Made by a program: the position numbers and the translations under genes
Part shown: piece after piece, positions 36,808 to 53,687 of the stretch
Numbering within the stretch: the stretch's first letter is position 1
How the letters are laid out: each line of letters starts with the position of its first letter
Assembly: GCA_951799445.1 (NCBI GenBank)
Contig: OX637291.1
Location: 10,852,501-10,916,500, forward strand
Origin: Pseudisothecium myosuroides
Lineage: Eukaryota > Streptophyta > Bryopsida > Hypnales > Lembophyllaceae
Length of the DNA stretch: 64,000 nucleotides
Direction of reading: 5' to 3'
Notes under the pieces: model-generated
Told to the model about the DNA's origin: nothing
What the model saw: only the letters and a program-made list of their open reading frames with translations
The model's database searches: none

Positions 36808-39800
36808 ATGGATTCTATCCAGAGCATGGCGAGCTCCTCTTCATCAACTGTGCCTTCCTCTGAACGGACAAGCCATTTCATTTCTGAGACCGAAATTGAG
36901 ATGGAGTCCTCGAAAGCTCGTCACTGGAGCCAACTGGATTATTCCACAACTGATTCGGAGTGGTCAACGGAGACCAACTATAAATACTTTGATTTGCTGA
37001 AAGAAGATCTGGAATGGGGTCGTTTCTTCACGGACTTTGAGACACTTGAGGTGGGTGAGAAAATCAGCGAAGGGGCTCAAGCCGACATTTATGAAGCTCG
37101 CATGACATGTGATGGTCCTTTCGATTTGGTGGTGAAGGTGATGAAGGGAGATGCTCCTCTCAAAGCTTTCCAAGCACAATGGCCCATTGGAATGTTGTCT
37201 GCTCGTTCCAAGTATAAACATCTATTCGATTTGCCGTTGATTACAATTTTGGGAGGAACATTGTTACGTGATGAGAGGTTGCGTGGCCGATTTGGATTTG
37301 TGATGTATCGGCGTTGGGGAGATTTGCGTCTCTTGATTGATCGCCGAATGAAACAAGAGCGCAGTACACGAGGCCCTTTCCCAATCGAGGAAGCCATTCA
37401 CTTGATGTTGAGTATAGCTGAGGATATGGACATGCTGCACAACAAGCACGATATAATACATCGCGATTTGAAAGCGTCCAATGTGCTTGTGTGGGGAGAA
37501 TTTGGAGAAGACATGAGCCTTGTTGCAACTCCAAACCGAGTGGAGAGGATAGGATCACTTGTTGCTGATTTTGAGTGCTCTGTGGGAGTATTGGGGACCG
37601 GGTTTTGGAGGGCACCAGAAATACTTGAGCAGTTGAAGAATAGAGTGCCTAGAGCAAAAGTTCGGTTTACACGTGAGTCGGATGTGTATAGCTATGGCAT
37701 GACCTGCTATGAGATTGTAACAGGTTGCATTCCATATGATGGCCTTGGAGGTGAAGATACAATATCTGAAATTTTGCAAGGTGGACGCCCGAAATTGCCC
37801 CATGACCTTCTTGATTTTGTTAGCAACATCATCGTAGGTTGTTGGGATCCCGATCCATTGGGGCGGCTGAGCTTTTTAGATGTATGCATGTCCCTAAATC
37901 TAAAGAGAGGTCCGAATCCGGTGAGTGTTGTGATCGACAACACATCTAAAGAAGGTGCAAGTGTTGTGAAGGTATGTAAGTGACAAGTTTGTCAAATTTT
38001 GTAGTGCTTCATGTGACTAGGAGGTTGTTGATTGAAATTTTTGAGACTTTAGATTGGATTGATCATCTTTACATGTAGTTAGTGATGTAGAGTTTGTATT
38101 GTTTTGGTTCGGGAACTTGTAGCATAAGTCCTTCATTATTGATTGTGTGTGTATTGGAGTTCTAGTTCATGCAAGTTTGGATTGCTTATTGTTTAGCTTG
38201 TACTTAGTCTGTCTCAAAATAGATTTGTGGTACTCCAACTAGTTTCCCACTAGAAACCACGGATTTATTTTGAGACAAAGGTAATATGTTTCATTTGATC
38301 ACTATCTTTTGGGAACATGTTTATTTAAGAATTTTTAGTTCATAGTAGAGAGTTATTGATAGTGTTAAAGTCTCCATTATTGTCGATATTTCAATATTGT
38401 GGCTCAAAAAATATTGTGTTGGACACTTAAAGTTCCTTTGTTGGGTTCTTTGTTGTACCACTATGTTGACAAATTGATTGTAACTTCATTGCTTCTTTTG
38501 TCACTGACATGTTATGTAAGATATTCAATGGCTTGTAAAGATTAACGCACTCTCTTTTGATATTGATGTAAATGTATGAAACTTTAATAGAATAATGGAA
38601 GTGAGGTGTTTCAATATGTCTTACAATATGAGGAGCATATTTTCTATGCTAATCAAGTTAATAACTCAATGCGTTTTGTTAAACGATACGCAATATGGAT
38701 GAAGGTTGAACAATGGAACAATCCTCAACCTTTGACTTTGCTTGAAGTCATGCAAAAATTGATGGATATGGACCTATCAATCTTGAAGGCTTCTGACTGG
38801 TCTTCAGCAGAAATGATTACGCAATGTGAGTTGTGTTCTTACACCGTGATGTCAATTGCTTATACCATGAACTCCAAATTCTATTGTGGTTGCCTTATCA
38901 GTACGTTAGGGAAGATTCTTTGAGGACTTTTCATGGAGGACTCTTTGAAGCTTGTAGCTTGACATTTGTCTTTGATATGTCGAGCTTCAGATTTTGAGGT
39001 AATAGACTACAAAGGAAGAAAGGTGGTGAAAGAGAAGTCTATTGCAAATATCACAAAGGTCAGCATCAGGTTTGCACAATCTTTTGTTTGTTGTTGGCAC
39101 TTTTGTGTTTTAGACTTTGGAAAATGTTCCTAAGTTGTTTGTAATGATAGATAAAAGATTACTAATCAAAATGTTGTATTTATGGTGCAGGCTCTAAGCT
39201 TGCCAATAAAGATGAATTGGATCAATGAGGGTCTCGGGCCATCTATAGATGGCAATACTAGTATGCAAATGCATGTTGTAGAGGTTGTTGGTGTGAGTTG
39301 TGGAGGTCTCCTTGATGTTCTTTCTAATTGCTTGGTTGCAATGGATTTTCGAGTTCACTCAGCAGGATGAATGGTTACCTTGTTGTGGGAACTTCGACAT
39401 GATATGGAATATTTTCGAATGCCTACTGCACTTTTCAAGATAATTGTTCACAGAGTTGCAGCTGAAGAGTTCTCCCACTTGAGTAGACGTCTTCACAGTC
39501 TGAAGTCTATGGATTTGACACTTCCTCGCAGCTCACCAAACATTTATGTACATCAGCAGAGGAAGGAATCTGGGAAGGCATTTAGTTCTAGAGTGGTAAT
39601 TGTGTGTCTTAAAAGACCAGAGCCGCTGGTCTTTGTGTCTGGCACCTTGTCGGATACGAACTACAAAATCTGTGACGCAAGAATCGACTACCCCGGTCCG
39701 TATAAGTTCCTGGTAATTCCACGACTTTGACCTTGACCCTGGAAGTGTTTTTTCCTCTAGCATGTTCATAATTTGTGAGGTTGCAATTGGTGCGAACCTC

Positions 39801-40451
39801 AGAATTGAGGTTGTACTTGTGAGTATGCATTGAATAGAGTGAATACTACGATTGATCTTGATTTGTCCCTGAAGGAAGCTTACTGGAAGTTTCCTTTTTT
39901 TCATAGTTGATGCTGGTTGCAAGTCAATTCTTAGATGTTATCAGTAAGAGTGTTTAATGTACAGAAGGGCAGAGCCAACAAGATCGAACATATTAGGATC
40001 GGAACTCGTGGCAATGAACAAATGGGAAACACGAAAAAAATTCTGGATGTTGCTATTGAACGCGGATGCCCTGAAGTAAGACTTGATTCTCATCCTTTTG
40101 ACGATTCATTGTGATTTGCGTTCGAGGTCTTCTGGTTTTAGCCCTTGCACTTCATGCGACATGATGACTTCTTTGACCATTGCACTTGAGTTGCTCACAG
40201 TTTTGAAATATTTTGTTGATTCATCTGTATCTGTGTTTTGAAACTAGGTCAACTTGAAGCTAGTCGTATCTGGACCCCGTGAAGAGTTGCATGATGATTT
40301 GATGAGAAGCCTTCGCGAGAATGGCCTCGTTGTTACCGGCGGCCAAGTTTGTCTTGAGTATGGCAAATTTAGTTCTAGCAGCGACTTTTCCAGTGCTCCT
40401 AGATATCTCGAGTTCTTCGTCTCTGAAAACCCGGCAAAGGAAGCTGGCTAA
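36808..40451 (+). CDS. Plant protein kinase with degenerate DFG motif; downstream phase-0 exons carry in-frame TGA codons
   Basis: Exon 1 (36808-37971, 388 codons) encodes a kinase domain at about residues 80-365. The glycine-rich loop is weak (ISEGAQADIYEA, 87-97), the VVKV lysine is at 110, HRDLKASN is complete (catalytic Asp 220), the DFG position reads ADFE (254-256), and RAPEIL follows. The text ADFECSV...GTGFWRAPE is typical, from family knowledge, of a kinase group expanded in mosses. Exon 1 ends VVK|GTATGT in phase 0. Further phase-0 exons fit at 38591-39058, 39191-39712, 39965-40075 and 40248-40451, giving about 822 codons and a stop at 40449-40451. Three TGA codons interrupt this model (38921, 38960, 39368). 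A 165-bp intron, 38826-38990 (donor GTGAGT, acceptor cttcag), would remove the first two but not the third. Either the locus is decaying or my exon model is incomplete. Confidence 0.7.
38206..38285. mobile_element. Short Stowaway-like foldback MITE in the kinase gene intron
   Basis: GTCTCAAAATAGATTTGTGGT and, downstream, ACCACGGATTTATTTTGAGAC are near-perfect inverted repeats bordering a very small element (about 80 bp). Stowaway elements typically carry ...CAAAATA termini and TA flanks. Confidence 0.55.
38591..40451 (+). other. C-terminal exons of the kinase locus with an ACT-like segment
   Basis: These exons contain no second start and all open in phase 0, which argues that they belong with the kinase exon. 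The segment from 39191 (LPIKMNWINEGLGPSIDG) leads into MHVVEVVGVSCGGLLDVLSN and MDFRVHSAG, then, after a TGA at 39368-39370, TALFKIIVHRVAAEEFSHLS. This pattern (strand, Gly-Leu-Leu helix, strand HSA, strand) resembles an ACT regulatory domain. The last two exons (KGRANKIEHIRIGTRG; VNLKLVVSGPREELHDDLMR) form a basic then alpha/beta-looking segment that I do not recognise. Confidence 0.5.
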
Positions 40452-40739
40452 TACAGTTCTAGGTTGCCTTGTTAGGTCTAAGGTATGCACCTCTCAAATC
40501 ATTAGTAATTACAAGTGAACATAATTACTACCACATTATTAAACACAAATTATTTGTATTGGATGTTAATGGCAAATGAAAAAGATACCAGCGGACTTTA
40601 GCATGCGTTATATGCGTTATTTTGACCCTGTATGAATAAGTATTGTCTTTAGGTCCACCAAATATCAACACTAAGCTCTTGTCCAGATTTACACTTGCAT
40701 GAGAATGTGAGGGAAAAATTTCAGTAACCTTGGCCCAAA

Positions 40740-41960
40740 GAATTGTAGCATGCCCAAGAACGCAAAGGTTTTTGACCAAGTACAACCAGATCATTAAGCT
40801 TATGATGAACAGCTGGTGCGCATTTTACACGAGAAACCAAATCACTACTGTAGAATTCTGCATGCTGTCTATAAAATGCTGGTTTAGTGTCGCTCCGTGT
40901 TTTGATGTGACAGTTACTGGCGTTGGATCCCGAAGTCATCATCAAGGAGGGGAAGGCGAGCCTCCTGGAAAAGCAGAAGCACATTGACCAAGCACTAGAG
41001 AACTCTTTTGCAATATCCCTCGGGCAAGGAAAGTTTGGTCAGTGCCTGGTGAGGCTCCTAAGGCTCTTGAATTTTGGTGATTTTGGATGTGGTAAGGGAA
41101 CCACACCAAGCTCTGTGCCTAGTTTCTGTTACTTTAATTCTTAGATTTTTAGGTATTTTTAGTAGCAAATCAAACAGAATTCTAATGCAACAAGAATTCC
41201 ATATTGGTTATTTGTATACCATATTGGTTTCAAGTTTTTATTGGTAGGTGACCCAAAACTGACATGAGTTCTAGTGTTTAGGTGGTGTTTAGACGGGAAA
41301 GGGTCTTTGTGATGCAAAAAATTGTCAAAAACTTTTAGTGCTTTGGGAATTAATGAAACTCAACCAAACGAAAGTGTAGCTGAAAATTATGGCAATGTGT
41401 GAAAGTTTTGGAAATTTTCACTTCGTTGCAAGAATTTAGAGTTTGAAGTTATATGAAAGCTTTTTCGACTCACCTTCGTGCAGAATTTGGCACTGTACTG
41501 TACAATTTTGAATCATTTTAGCTTTGTCTAGGCAGTCATTTGTTGGTCAAAGATATTTGAGGTGTTTTAACATACCCCCAAATGAAATTTTACTGACAAG
41601 ATGTGCAAGAGATGGCAACTATGCTTACAAGGATTCACTTTATTTTAAGAAATCAAATGTTGAAAGTATCAGTCCGAACAGTGAGCACAGGCTTTCCTCC
41701 TCTAATTCCAATGAAATAGAATTCCAATGAATAGAATCGTACTATTTAACATAAGAATATATGATCTTCTGCCACAAAATTGCTCCAATTTGCCATTTCT
41801 AATGGAGTGAGAGAAAATGGAAAGAGTTCCTTCTCTTTTCTTTTTATTAATCGATCTTACAAAGTTTTACGAGACTGCCACTTGAATGTGTGAAAAAATT
41901 TCGGTCCATTTCTCTTTAAATATTGCAAGATATTAACCCCTTAAGGAACATGTAGCATTT
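40740..41960 (+). pseudogene. Partial, internally deleted duplicate of the DHH locus (exon 4 retained)
   Basis: 40745-41290 matches 32613-33170 (end of DHH exon 3, intron, exon 4 and following intron), and is joined directly to a copy of 34942-35560. So about 1.77 kb holding exons 5-7 is absent. The exon 4 copy (about 40921-41048) keeps its frame and both splice signals (gacag|TTACTGG and CTG|GTGAGG), with a handful of amino-acid changes. The remnant of exon 3 is only its last residues. It cannot encode a DHH enzyme on its own. Confidence 0.8.
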
Positions 41961-42875
41961 CTGTCATCAACTAAACAACTCCCTATATCCTTTATTTGTG
42001 ACCTGTACAATAGAGTATGAGAAATTTTAGATACCCTTCTTGTTTCCCATACAAACATCAGGTTTTCAAAATGATGGATTGCTCTGTTACATTTACCTAT
42101 TCCTTTTTATCTATTGCCGTAAAAATGACAAATTTTCACACAACTAATAGAGATTTTCACATTATTGGATACAAAACAGTTTCATGTCATACAATGGACA
42201 AAGTGAAAATAGTGAAAATGAACAAATGGACAAAGTGAACTAACATGAGAGCTTGACATGACTGCTAAGAGAAACATGTCTTAGCATCCAAGAGGTTCGT
42301 AAATGAATCCTTCGTTTGTATCTCTGGGATACTTGTGACCCTCAGAAAGTAGAGATCACACTCCTCAGGGTCGAGTTCAGTTGCGCCTCGTCTAGTTCAA
42401 AAACTAGAAATAAAAAAGACCAAAATGGAATCAAACGAGGAAGATATTGCGATTAATATCTCCTAAAATGTGACCAAGTGTGAATATCCTGATACTTTGG
42501 TGACAGCAGTTGTCTGCAATAAATGTTTTTGGTTGGAAATTTGTTGATGTCTTCACGCGGCTTCAGAATTCATAGACATGTAACTCCGAAGTCCAGAATT
42601 CTATCAAAAATGAACAGCTCTAGGATTCATGGAGGGAGCATCCAACTCCATAACATTGTAAAACTGCATACTCCCTTCCCCCCACGTTTCCAGGGTCAAA
42701 AGGGATCATCCTTTCCTGGATACCTTGTGACCAGTTCAGTTTAAATTCCTAGCGAGGCTCAGGGAGAAATCGTGCTGGGGCTTCTTCATTCGAGGGAGCA
42801 AAACGGAGGCCCCCAGCATTGGTCAATAATGTTATGTCAGGCAGTCCATATCTACCAGGTACCATTGAAAGCTCA
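41961..42875. other. Intergenic between the DHH duplicate and the PRMT gene
   Basis: Starts after a TTAACCCCTTA motif at about 41935. It probably includes the 3' untranslated region of the PRMT gene (minus strand) nearer 42876. No ORF of note. Confidence 0.4.
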
Positions 42876-47738
<4,863 letters not shown>

Positions 47739-48000
47739 GATTGAGAAAGAGAAACAAAAACAATTGACGCAACGTTGGAAACGCACAAGGCGGAAGAAGA
47801 ACAGGTCCGCAATAACTTACGTTACGAAAAGGCCAGGAGCAGGAAGCACGGCCATGGCAGAGAATGAAGTGCAGGCGCCAGGGACGGGAGCTCAAGAACG
47901 CGGCAGCAAGTGCGAGTGGGAACACACCAGCCCTTTGTTTTGGAGGAAGACGATACCGGCCCCGTTATCTCCACGCCAAAGACCACGCTATACTAGGGAT
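47739..48000 (-). promoter_or_regulatory. GC-richer promoter/leader region of PRMT6
   Basis: The stretch upstream of the PRMT6 start is clearly GC-richer than flanking DNA and contains many CG dinucleotides, as expected for a plant 5' region. Long open frames on the plus strand here mirror this composition. No specific element identified. Confidence 0.35.
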
Positions 48001-49920
48001 TGTCCCTTTGGTGGTAGCAATTCAAAGAAAAAGAACGAGTACATGTGTCATTTTTTCATTCAATGAACAAGACGTGTGGTCCCCAAAGAATCACCTACAA
48101 AATCATATATTGAAGAAAGTTGGATATATAAAAAGGATTAAAAAAAATTATATTAAATTTTTTTTATTTTAAAATATTAAAAATAACTATATAGGTGGAA
48201 TGATGGAGACCCTTTTTAGACTATTTGTACTAAATGCTTAATGTCTAGATGCTTTTAGGTGAGATGGAATCTTTGCAACCTCTTCTTGTAGGTAGAGTTT
48301 GACGTACCGGTATTGGTCATCTTTAATGTAGGTTTAAATTCAAATTTACGTTTTTTCTTAGTACGTACCGCTTAGATGAAAGTCATCCTAATTTGTGGAG
48401 ATATTTTATTAAGTTGTCATATATAATGGTTGGGTTTGGTATTACTAGAATATTTACATATTTTTTTAAATTACAAATGTGAAGGTGCACCAAGTGGTTG
48501 ACTAAGACAAAATTGCATTGACTTTAGTTTAAAATTGAATTTACACAAATGAGGTCATAGATTTTAAGAACCGAAGTATTCTAATGTGTTGATATAGATG
48601 CACTTCTTTAAACGCTACTTTCTAAAAACATTCCAAGTGTAGCAACCACTCTAAAAACTTAGATTTTACTTGCTCATGGTGAATACAAACGATCAACAAA
48701 ACTTATAGTCAGTTGATCTTAGTGTACATATGATACATCTTCTAAACCATAAGTTCCTCACACTACTATCAAGGATCAAAATGATGTCTCAATATACCAA
48801 ATCCATGCTTCACTAAAGAGTGGTTTTCAATATTACCTATAGCACTATTTACACACGGAGTACTGTGATTATGAACCTCCACCATGCTTCATCCTCCTAC
48901 CACCTAATTCTAAATACACTAGATCAAATGCTAAATTACTAAAGCGACAAGTGCACTGCAAACACGAGAACTAATACAGAGATCAAATCATCAGTCCAAC
49001 CATTCAAAACCTACACTTGTGATTGTGAGAAATCAATTGATCCCAATTTATAATCTCCTTGTAACGATCACAATACTTGGAACTCAAATCTGATTGGTTA
49101 AGAGAATTACTAGAAGCACTGGTACAGGGTTATGTACACTTAGCACCAGGGATCCATCCGAACACACAATTGGAGTTACGTTTCATAAACCTAATTCATC
49201 AAAGAACAAAGCTTGGGACCGAATCCGAAAGAAGCACCACCAAGTTCTTCTCGTATGTCTACATGAACCCATCTGAGAATGCTAATCTTAGACATTTGCA
49301 TTGAATTTCTCAATCAATAACAACCACAAAAATGAAATGGCATCAAGTTTTTTCATAGTGATCAGGCAAAGACTACTTTGACATAAACTTGCCTCTATTC
49401 ACAATTTCAGACGTGTGGTCCCTAGAGAATCACCTACAAAAACAACATTATACATCTACATCAAAGAACTTGTTTTCACAACATTCTTAGGAATTGAGTA
49501 ATATTGTTTGTAAAGCCTAGGGGATCACTAACATCATAAATCAACCTTGCAATAGGTTTCAAGGACACCATAATAAAAATTACTAAATCAACATAACAAC
49601 CAAGAAGTGGGCGGAAAATAATTGTAAAACAAGGTACTATAGTAGGGTGACATGGTCGGGCTTTGATATTAGGCAGTCTAAGAGCCTGTACAGGAATCAA
49701 TTTCCGTGCAATGTGCAATTTCCATCTGATTCATCGAGAGAAAAAACTCGCACTCTGCACGCCAACCGATATGAACACAAATCAGCTCAATTACAAGACT
49801 AAGCCTTCACCCCCAAAAGCAAGAATTAGGTTATTCCACAAAGCTGTAATAAAATGGATAGAACATTGACATAAGCAGCCAATTAACATGAGACGCTGAG
49901 CTAAGACATCCACTTCCTAA
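48001..49920. other. Intergenic with short dispersed repeats
   Basis: acgtgtggtcc followed by agagaatcacctacaaaa-like text occurs at 48069 and again at 49411. ccaaagaccacgcta occurs at about 47975 and 50737. These pairs indicate repeated elements or local duplication, but I cannot place element borders. No gene seen. Confidence 0.4.
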
Positions 49921-49979
49921 GATTACTACACATGACTGCCAAAACCTCGCTCTCACACTGCCCTTGCGTATTTTGGCCA

Positions 49980-50340
49980 ATTCATGACTTGCTGGAGATC
50001 TCCGACAGCAGCAGGTACTGCTTCAGGGTGTAATTGCTGCGAGGCGGAGTTTGAAGCTCATAACCGCCAATGTCGTACCCATCTCCTGTTTGATTTTCAT
50101 TTTCGAATCAGCAACGATGGTCTTCTCCGTCTTTGCATTCTCAATCTGCCTCGAGTCCTTGTAAATCCGACGAAACCTTCTGACGGAATTCAAGCAATCG
50201 CAGCAGCAAACTTAGGGTTTTGCGTTTCGAGTTTCGTCCCCGGCGCTCCCCGCTCCCGACGTTCCCCTTGGGCGCCGAAGTTCCCCTCAGGGGAACATCA
50301 CCCTTTCCTATAGGGGACCTTAAAAACATTTTCTTAAAAT
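49980..50340 (-). other. GC-richer possible 5' exon of an unrecognised minus-strand gene
   Basis: On the minus strand this region reads like a plant leader (GC-rich, with AAAACCCTAAG) followed by coding-like text such as RRIYKDSRQIENAKTEKTIV and, in another frame, GYDIGGYELQTPPRSNY then YLLLSEISSKS and a stop. The two frames would need a splice between them (a candidate acceptor is ...caaacag|GAGATGG). Also visible is the near-perfect palindrome GTTCCCCTCAGGGGAAC at about 50272-50292. I cannot identify the product. Confidence 0.3.
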
Positions 50341-50839
50341 TACCTCAACAACTACCTCATTCCTGAAACCTAATCTTTGCAAATGGTCAAGATCCTTCAC
50401 TGTGCAGCGTTGATCAAAAGTGACTGTCTTTTTCTTTTGCAAAATTTGCATTGGAGGGGGGCAATTTCTTTAAATTGAGAGGATTTTATTGAGGGGGTTA
50501 GGGTCAGGGTTGTGTTACAAGATAGTGCCCCCATCTTCATTCTTGTTCATCAAATTTAGGTTTTGCTATGATTCTTTGACAAGTAGCACATCTCATGCAG
50601 TAATGCCATTTTTTTAATTGTAACTTTTGCATTGTCAAATGCCATGAAATTTTATTTATTTCTATAAAGGAATATAACCCCTAACATATATGCCCTTTCT
50701 CTTAGAAGTTGATACTAGACCCATTATCTCCCCACCAAAGACCACGCTACATTAGGGAGAGTCGATGGAGAACTGAACAGTAATTGAGCGAGTTTGGTGA
50801 AGCATTATTTGTTCACCTATTAGAGTAAGAAATGTTCAA

Positions 50840-51250
50840 TAAATTCAGGAAGGAATGTCACGAGCCCAATCGCAACCTTCCACATAGAAACTTTCCTTGA
50901 ATTCAGGAAAGAACGTCACGAGCCCAATCGCAACCTTCCACATAGAAACTTTCCTTGAATTCAGGAAGGAACGTCACGAGCCCAATCACAACCTTCCACG
51001 CAAAAACTTTCCTTGAATTCAAGAAGGAATGTCACGAGCCCAATCGCAAACTTCCACGCAAAAACTTCCCTTGAATTCAAGAAGGAATGTCAAGAGCCCA
51101 ATCACAAACTTCTACGTAGAACCTTTCCTTGAATTCAGGAAGGAACATCACGAGCCCAATTGCAAACTTCCACGTAGAACCTTTCCTTGAATTCAGGAAG
51201 GAACGTCACGAGCCCAATCGCAACCTTCCACGTAGAAACTTTCCTTGAGT
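50840..51250. repeat. Tandem array, 58-bp unit x 7
   Basis: The phrase (g/a)tca(c/a)gagccc begins at 50857, 50915, 50973, 51031, 51089, 51147 and 51205, exactly 58 bp apart. Each unit includes an imperfect palindrome centred on GAATTC (ttccttgaattcaggaagga). There are no unique spacers, so this is a minisatellite and not a CRISPR array. It has no open frame through the array. Confidence 0.95.
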
Positions 51251-53685
51251 ATGGAGAACAGACAATATGAGGGCTTTATCAATTGCGACTCAGCATCTGC
51301 AAATTAGTAATATATGTCATTTTAACATTAGAATGATGTCTAATTTATATAATAGTGTATCAAATTGAAAACAAGTGTGTTTTAACACATATAGTAAAAA
51401 ATTATTTGGTCATGACACCATTTATAAATTCTCAATGAAATATTTATGAGTATATACGGGACTATTTGCATCATACATTTTAGAATGTTGGATGTCTATT
51501 TGTTAGTTGGTATCAAAATGGTGTTAAAATAACCTTATTCTATTTTATGTTATGTTTGATAGCAAGTTAATCCCTTAAGAACCAAGGGTGTCCAAAATTT
51601 TCAAAACACGACAAAATGCAATTTTTCAGAATAATTTAATGCTGAATTTTTTTTTAAAAGTTGTAATATATGATTCATATTCATACACTTCGATCTACTA
51701 TTGCAAAATTACTTTTTAACAAAATTTGAAGCAAAAAACAAACATTTTGTGAAATTTGATTGCTTGAATATTTGTAATTTTCATTTTTTTTTTTTTACAC
51801 AAGTATTTTTTGTTTTGAATTCAAAATGCTAAGTTTGAATTATAATGACTTTTCATGATTTTATATTCTATTAATTTTTTGAAGTGAAATATACTTCTAC
51901 TTTTTGAAATATATTATTTTTTCCAAGAAATGTTTTCAAACCCAAAATCACGCAAATATTACAAAACTATGTAATATAAGATTTTATAAGCAATTATATG
52001 GAGAAGATAATAAAGTTTTTCATATGCTTGGAACATGTTTGTATTCATCATTTGTTAATAATTGATCACAAGGTCATTAATAAAGGAATTAAGCTAGTGA
52101 TTTTAATATAGAATGTACATAGGTCAATCCAATGGTAGAATGGCATTGGAATGACTATTGTCATTTTGGTCAACATTAAAAAAAATTGGAATATAATATT
52201 GATGCAATAATAATGTTAATTTAATAAATGCAAAAGGTTATTGTTGTTTTGGGTTCAAAATGGTGTTAGAATAGTTTTTGTTACTTTGATGTCATTTTGA
52301 TGTTAAATGGAATGATATTAAAATGTTCATTTTTATTTTGAATACATTCAACAATATTCTAAAAACTTCATTGCATTTTAAAATTTTAAAATTTTAAAAT
52401 GCCTAATAATTGTCATGCATATTACAATCCTAATGTATTGTAAAGGGCAACATGTAAAAATAATCTGCATTTGACAATTGAAACTTTGATAAAAAAAAAC
52501 CATAAATTATTTTGGAATTTTTTTTTCATGATATAATGCATTTTTCATTGAAAATGTTGAAAAAATAAAAAGATTTGACTTTGTATTGCTTGTTGTCTAC
52601 TATGTATTATTGCCATTAGTTGCAATTACAACATGCATTTTGTATGTAGCATAGTAGTATAATTGTATGAATATGTTAATAATATTTTCAAAGAGGAAAT
52701 TCATATTAATTCTACAAGATTCAATTGTCACGTTATGTTGTACAATGGATTATGAGTGTGGTAAGTAATATTCACATTTTGCTTCTTTTGACACATAAAT
52801 AGAGGTCTCAAAGAAATTGACAAGTGTAATAAGATAAATGATTTTATAATAGAAAATTTTATAAATTAGAGACATGAGTGTTAGTATTCATTCTCATTAT
52901 TTTTTAGTGTTAGAAATACTAAAAGTGAAAATAGACTAAATACTTTGAACTTAAAGTACGAGTGCTTCACACATTAAGTTTTGTGACAATAAAAGTATAG
53001 TGTTGGTGTTGTTAGCTACATTTATGGTCCATTACACAATATAGAATGACAAGAAAATCTTCTAGAATATCAATTTCCACTTTTGAGATGCTATTTATGT
53101 ATTCATTATCACAATGCCTTACAAAATGCATGTTGTAATTGCAAATAATGGCAGTCTACATGGTAGACAACAGGTAATAAAAAGTCAAATTCTTGTATTC
53201 TTTTTTAAAAAATTAATGTAAAAATGCATTACATCTTGAGCATAGATTGATAGACATTTCTAAAATACTTTATGGTTTATGATTTGACAAAGTCTTGAAC
53301 ATGTAGTGCCAATTTCTACATAGTGTTATTAGAAAAAATATAGGGCCTCCGGAGGGCCACTCTACAGCCCTCCAAGGACCCCACAAATAACATTATATTT
53401 TGCTTAAGGATTAGTTTTTCTCCTATAGCCTCTCACCTTATGTTGCTATGTCGGATGCTTGTCAGTTGCTCAAAATCCGAGTACAAGGTGTTAAATAATC
53501 AAGTTTAAGGTACTTTGATGCACCTTAACCTTGAAGAAGTTTTTTTGATGGCAATGTGAAAGACTTACTTCATTGACATTTTATAAGAATGAATGGTGAA
53601 GAGATTGCTTTTATAAAGAAATCAATTGTCTATCATGAATCCTCAAAGGGTCTGAGATAATTTGAAGATAGACCACTCATTATCA
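51251..53685. other. AT-rich gene-poor DNA with a TTAA-type end
   Basis: TTAATCCCTTAAGAACCAAGG at about 51567 resembles the left end of the 0.93-kb TTAA elements; a right end is not evident. A near-palindromic GGGCCTCCGGAGGGCC lies at about 53343-53358. No gene. Confidence 0.4.
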
Positions 53686-53687
53686 AA

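Noticed and set aside
37089..37943. Several minus-strand frames of 65-124 codons inside the kinase exon
   Set aside because: Shadows of the strongly supported plus-strand kinase domain.
38826..38990. Treating this segment as certain coding sequence of the kinase gene
   Set aside because: It contains two TGA codons and is bounded by a good donor (GTGAGT) and acceptor with compatible phase, so it may be a 165-bp intron; left undecided.
50840..51250. Possible CRISPR array
   Set aside because: Units are contiguous and similar over the whole 58 bp, with no unique spacers, in a eukaryotic context.
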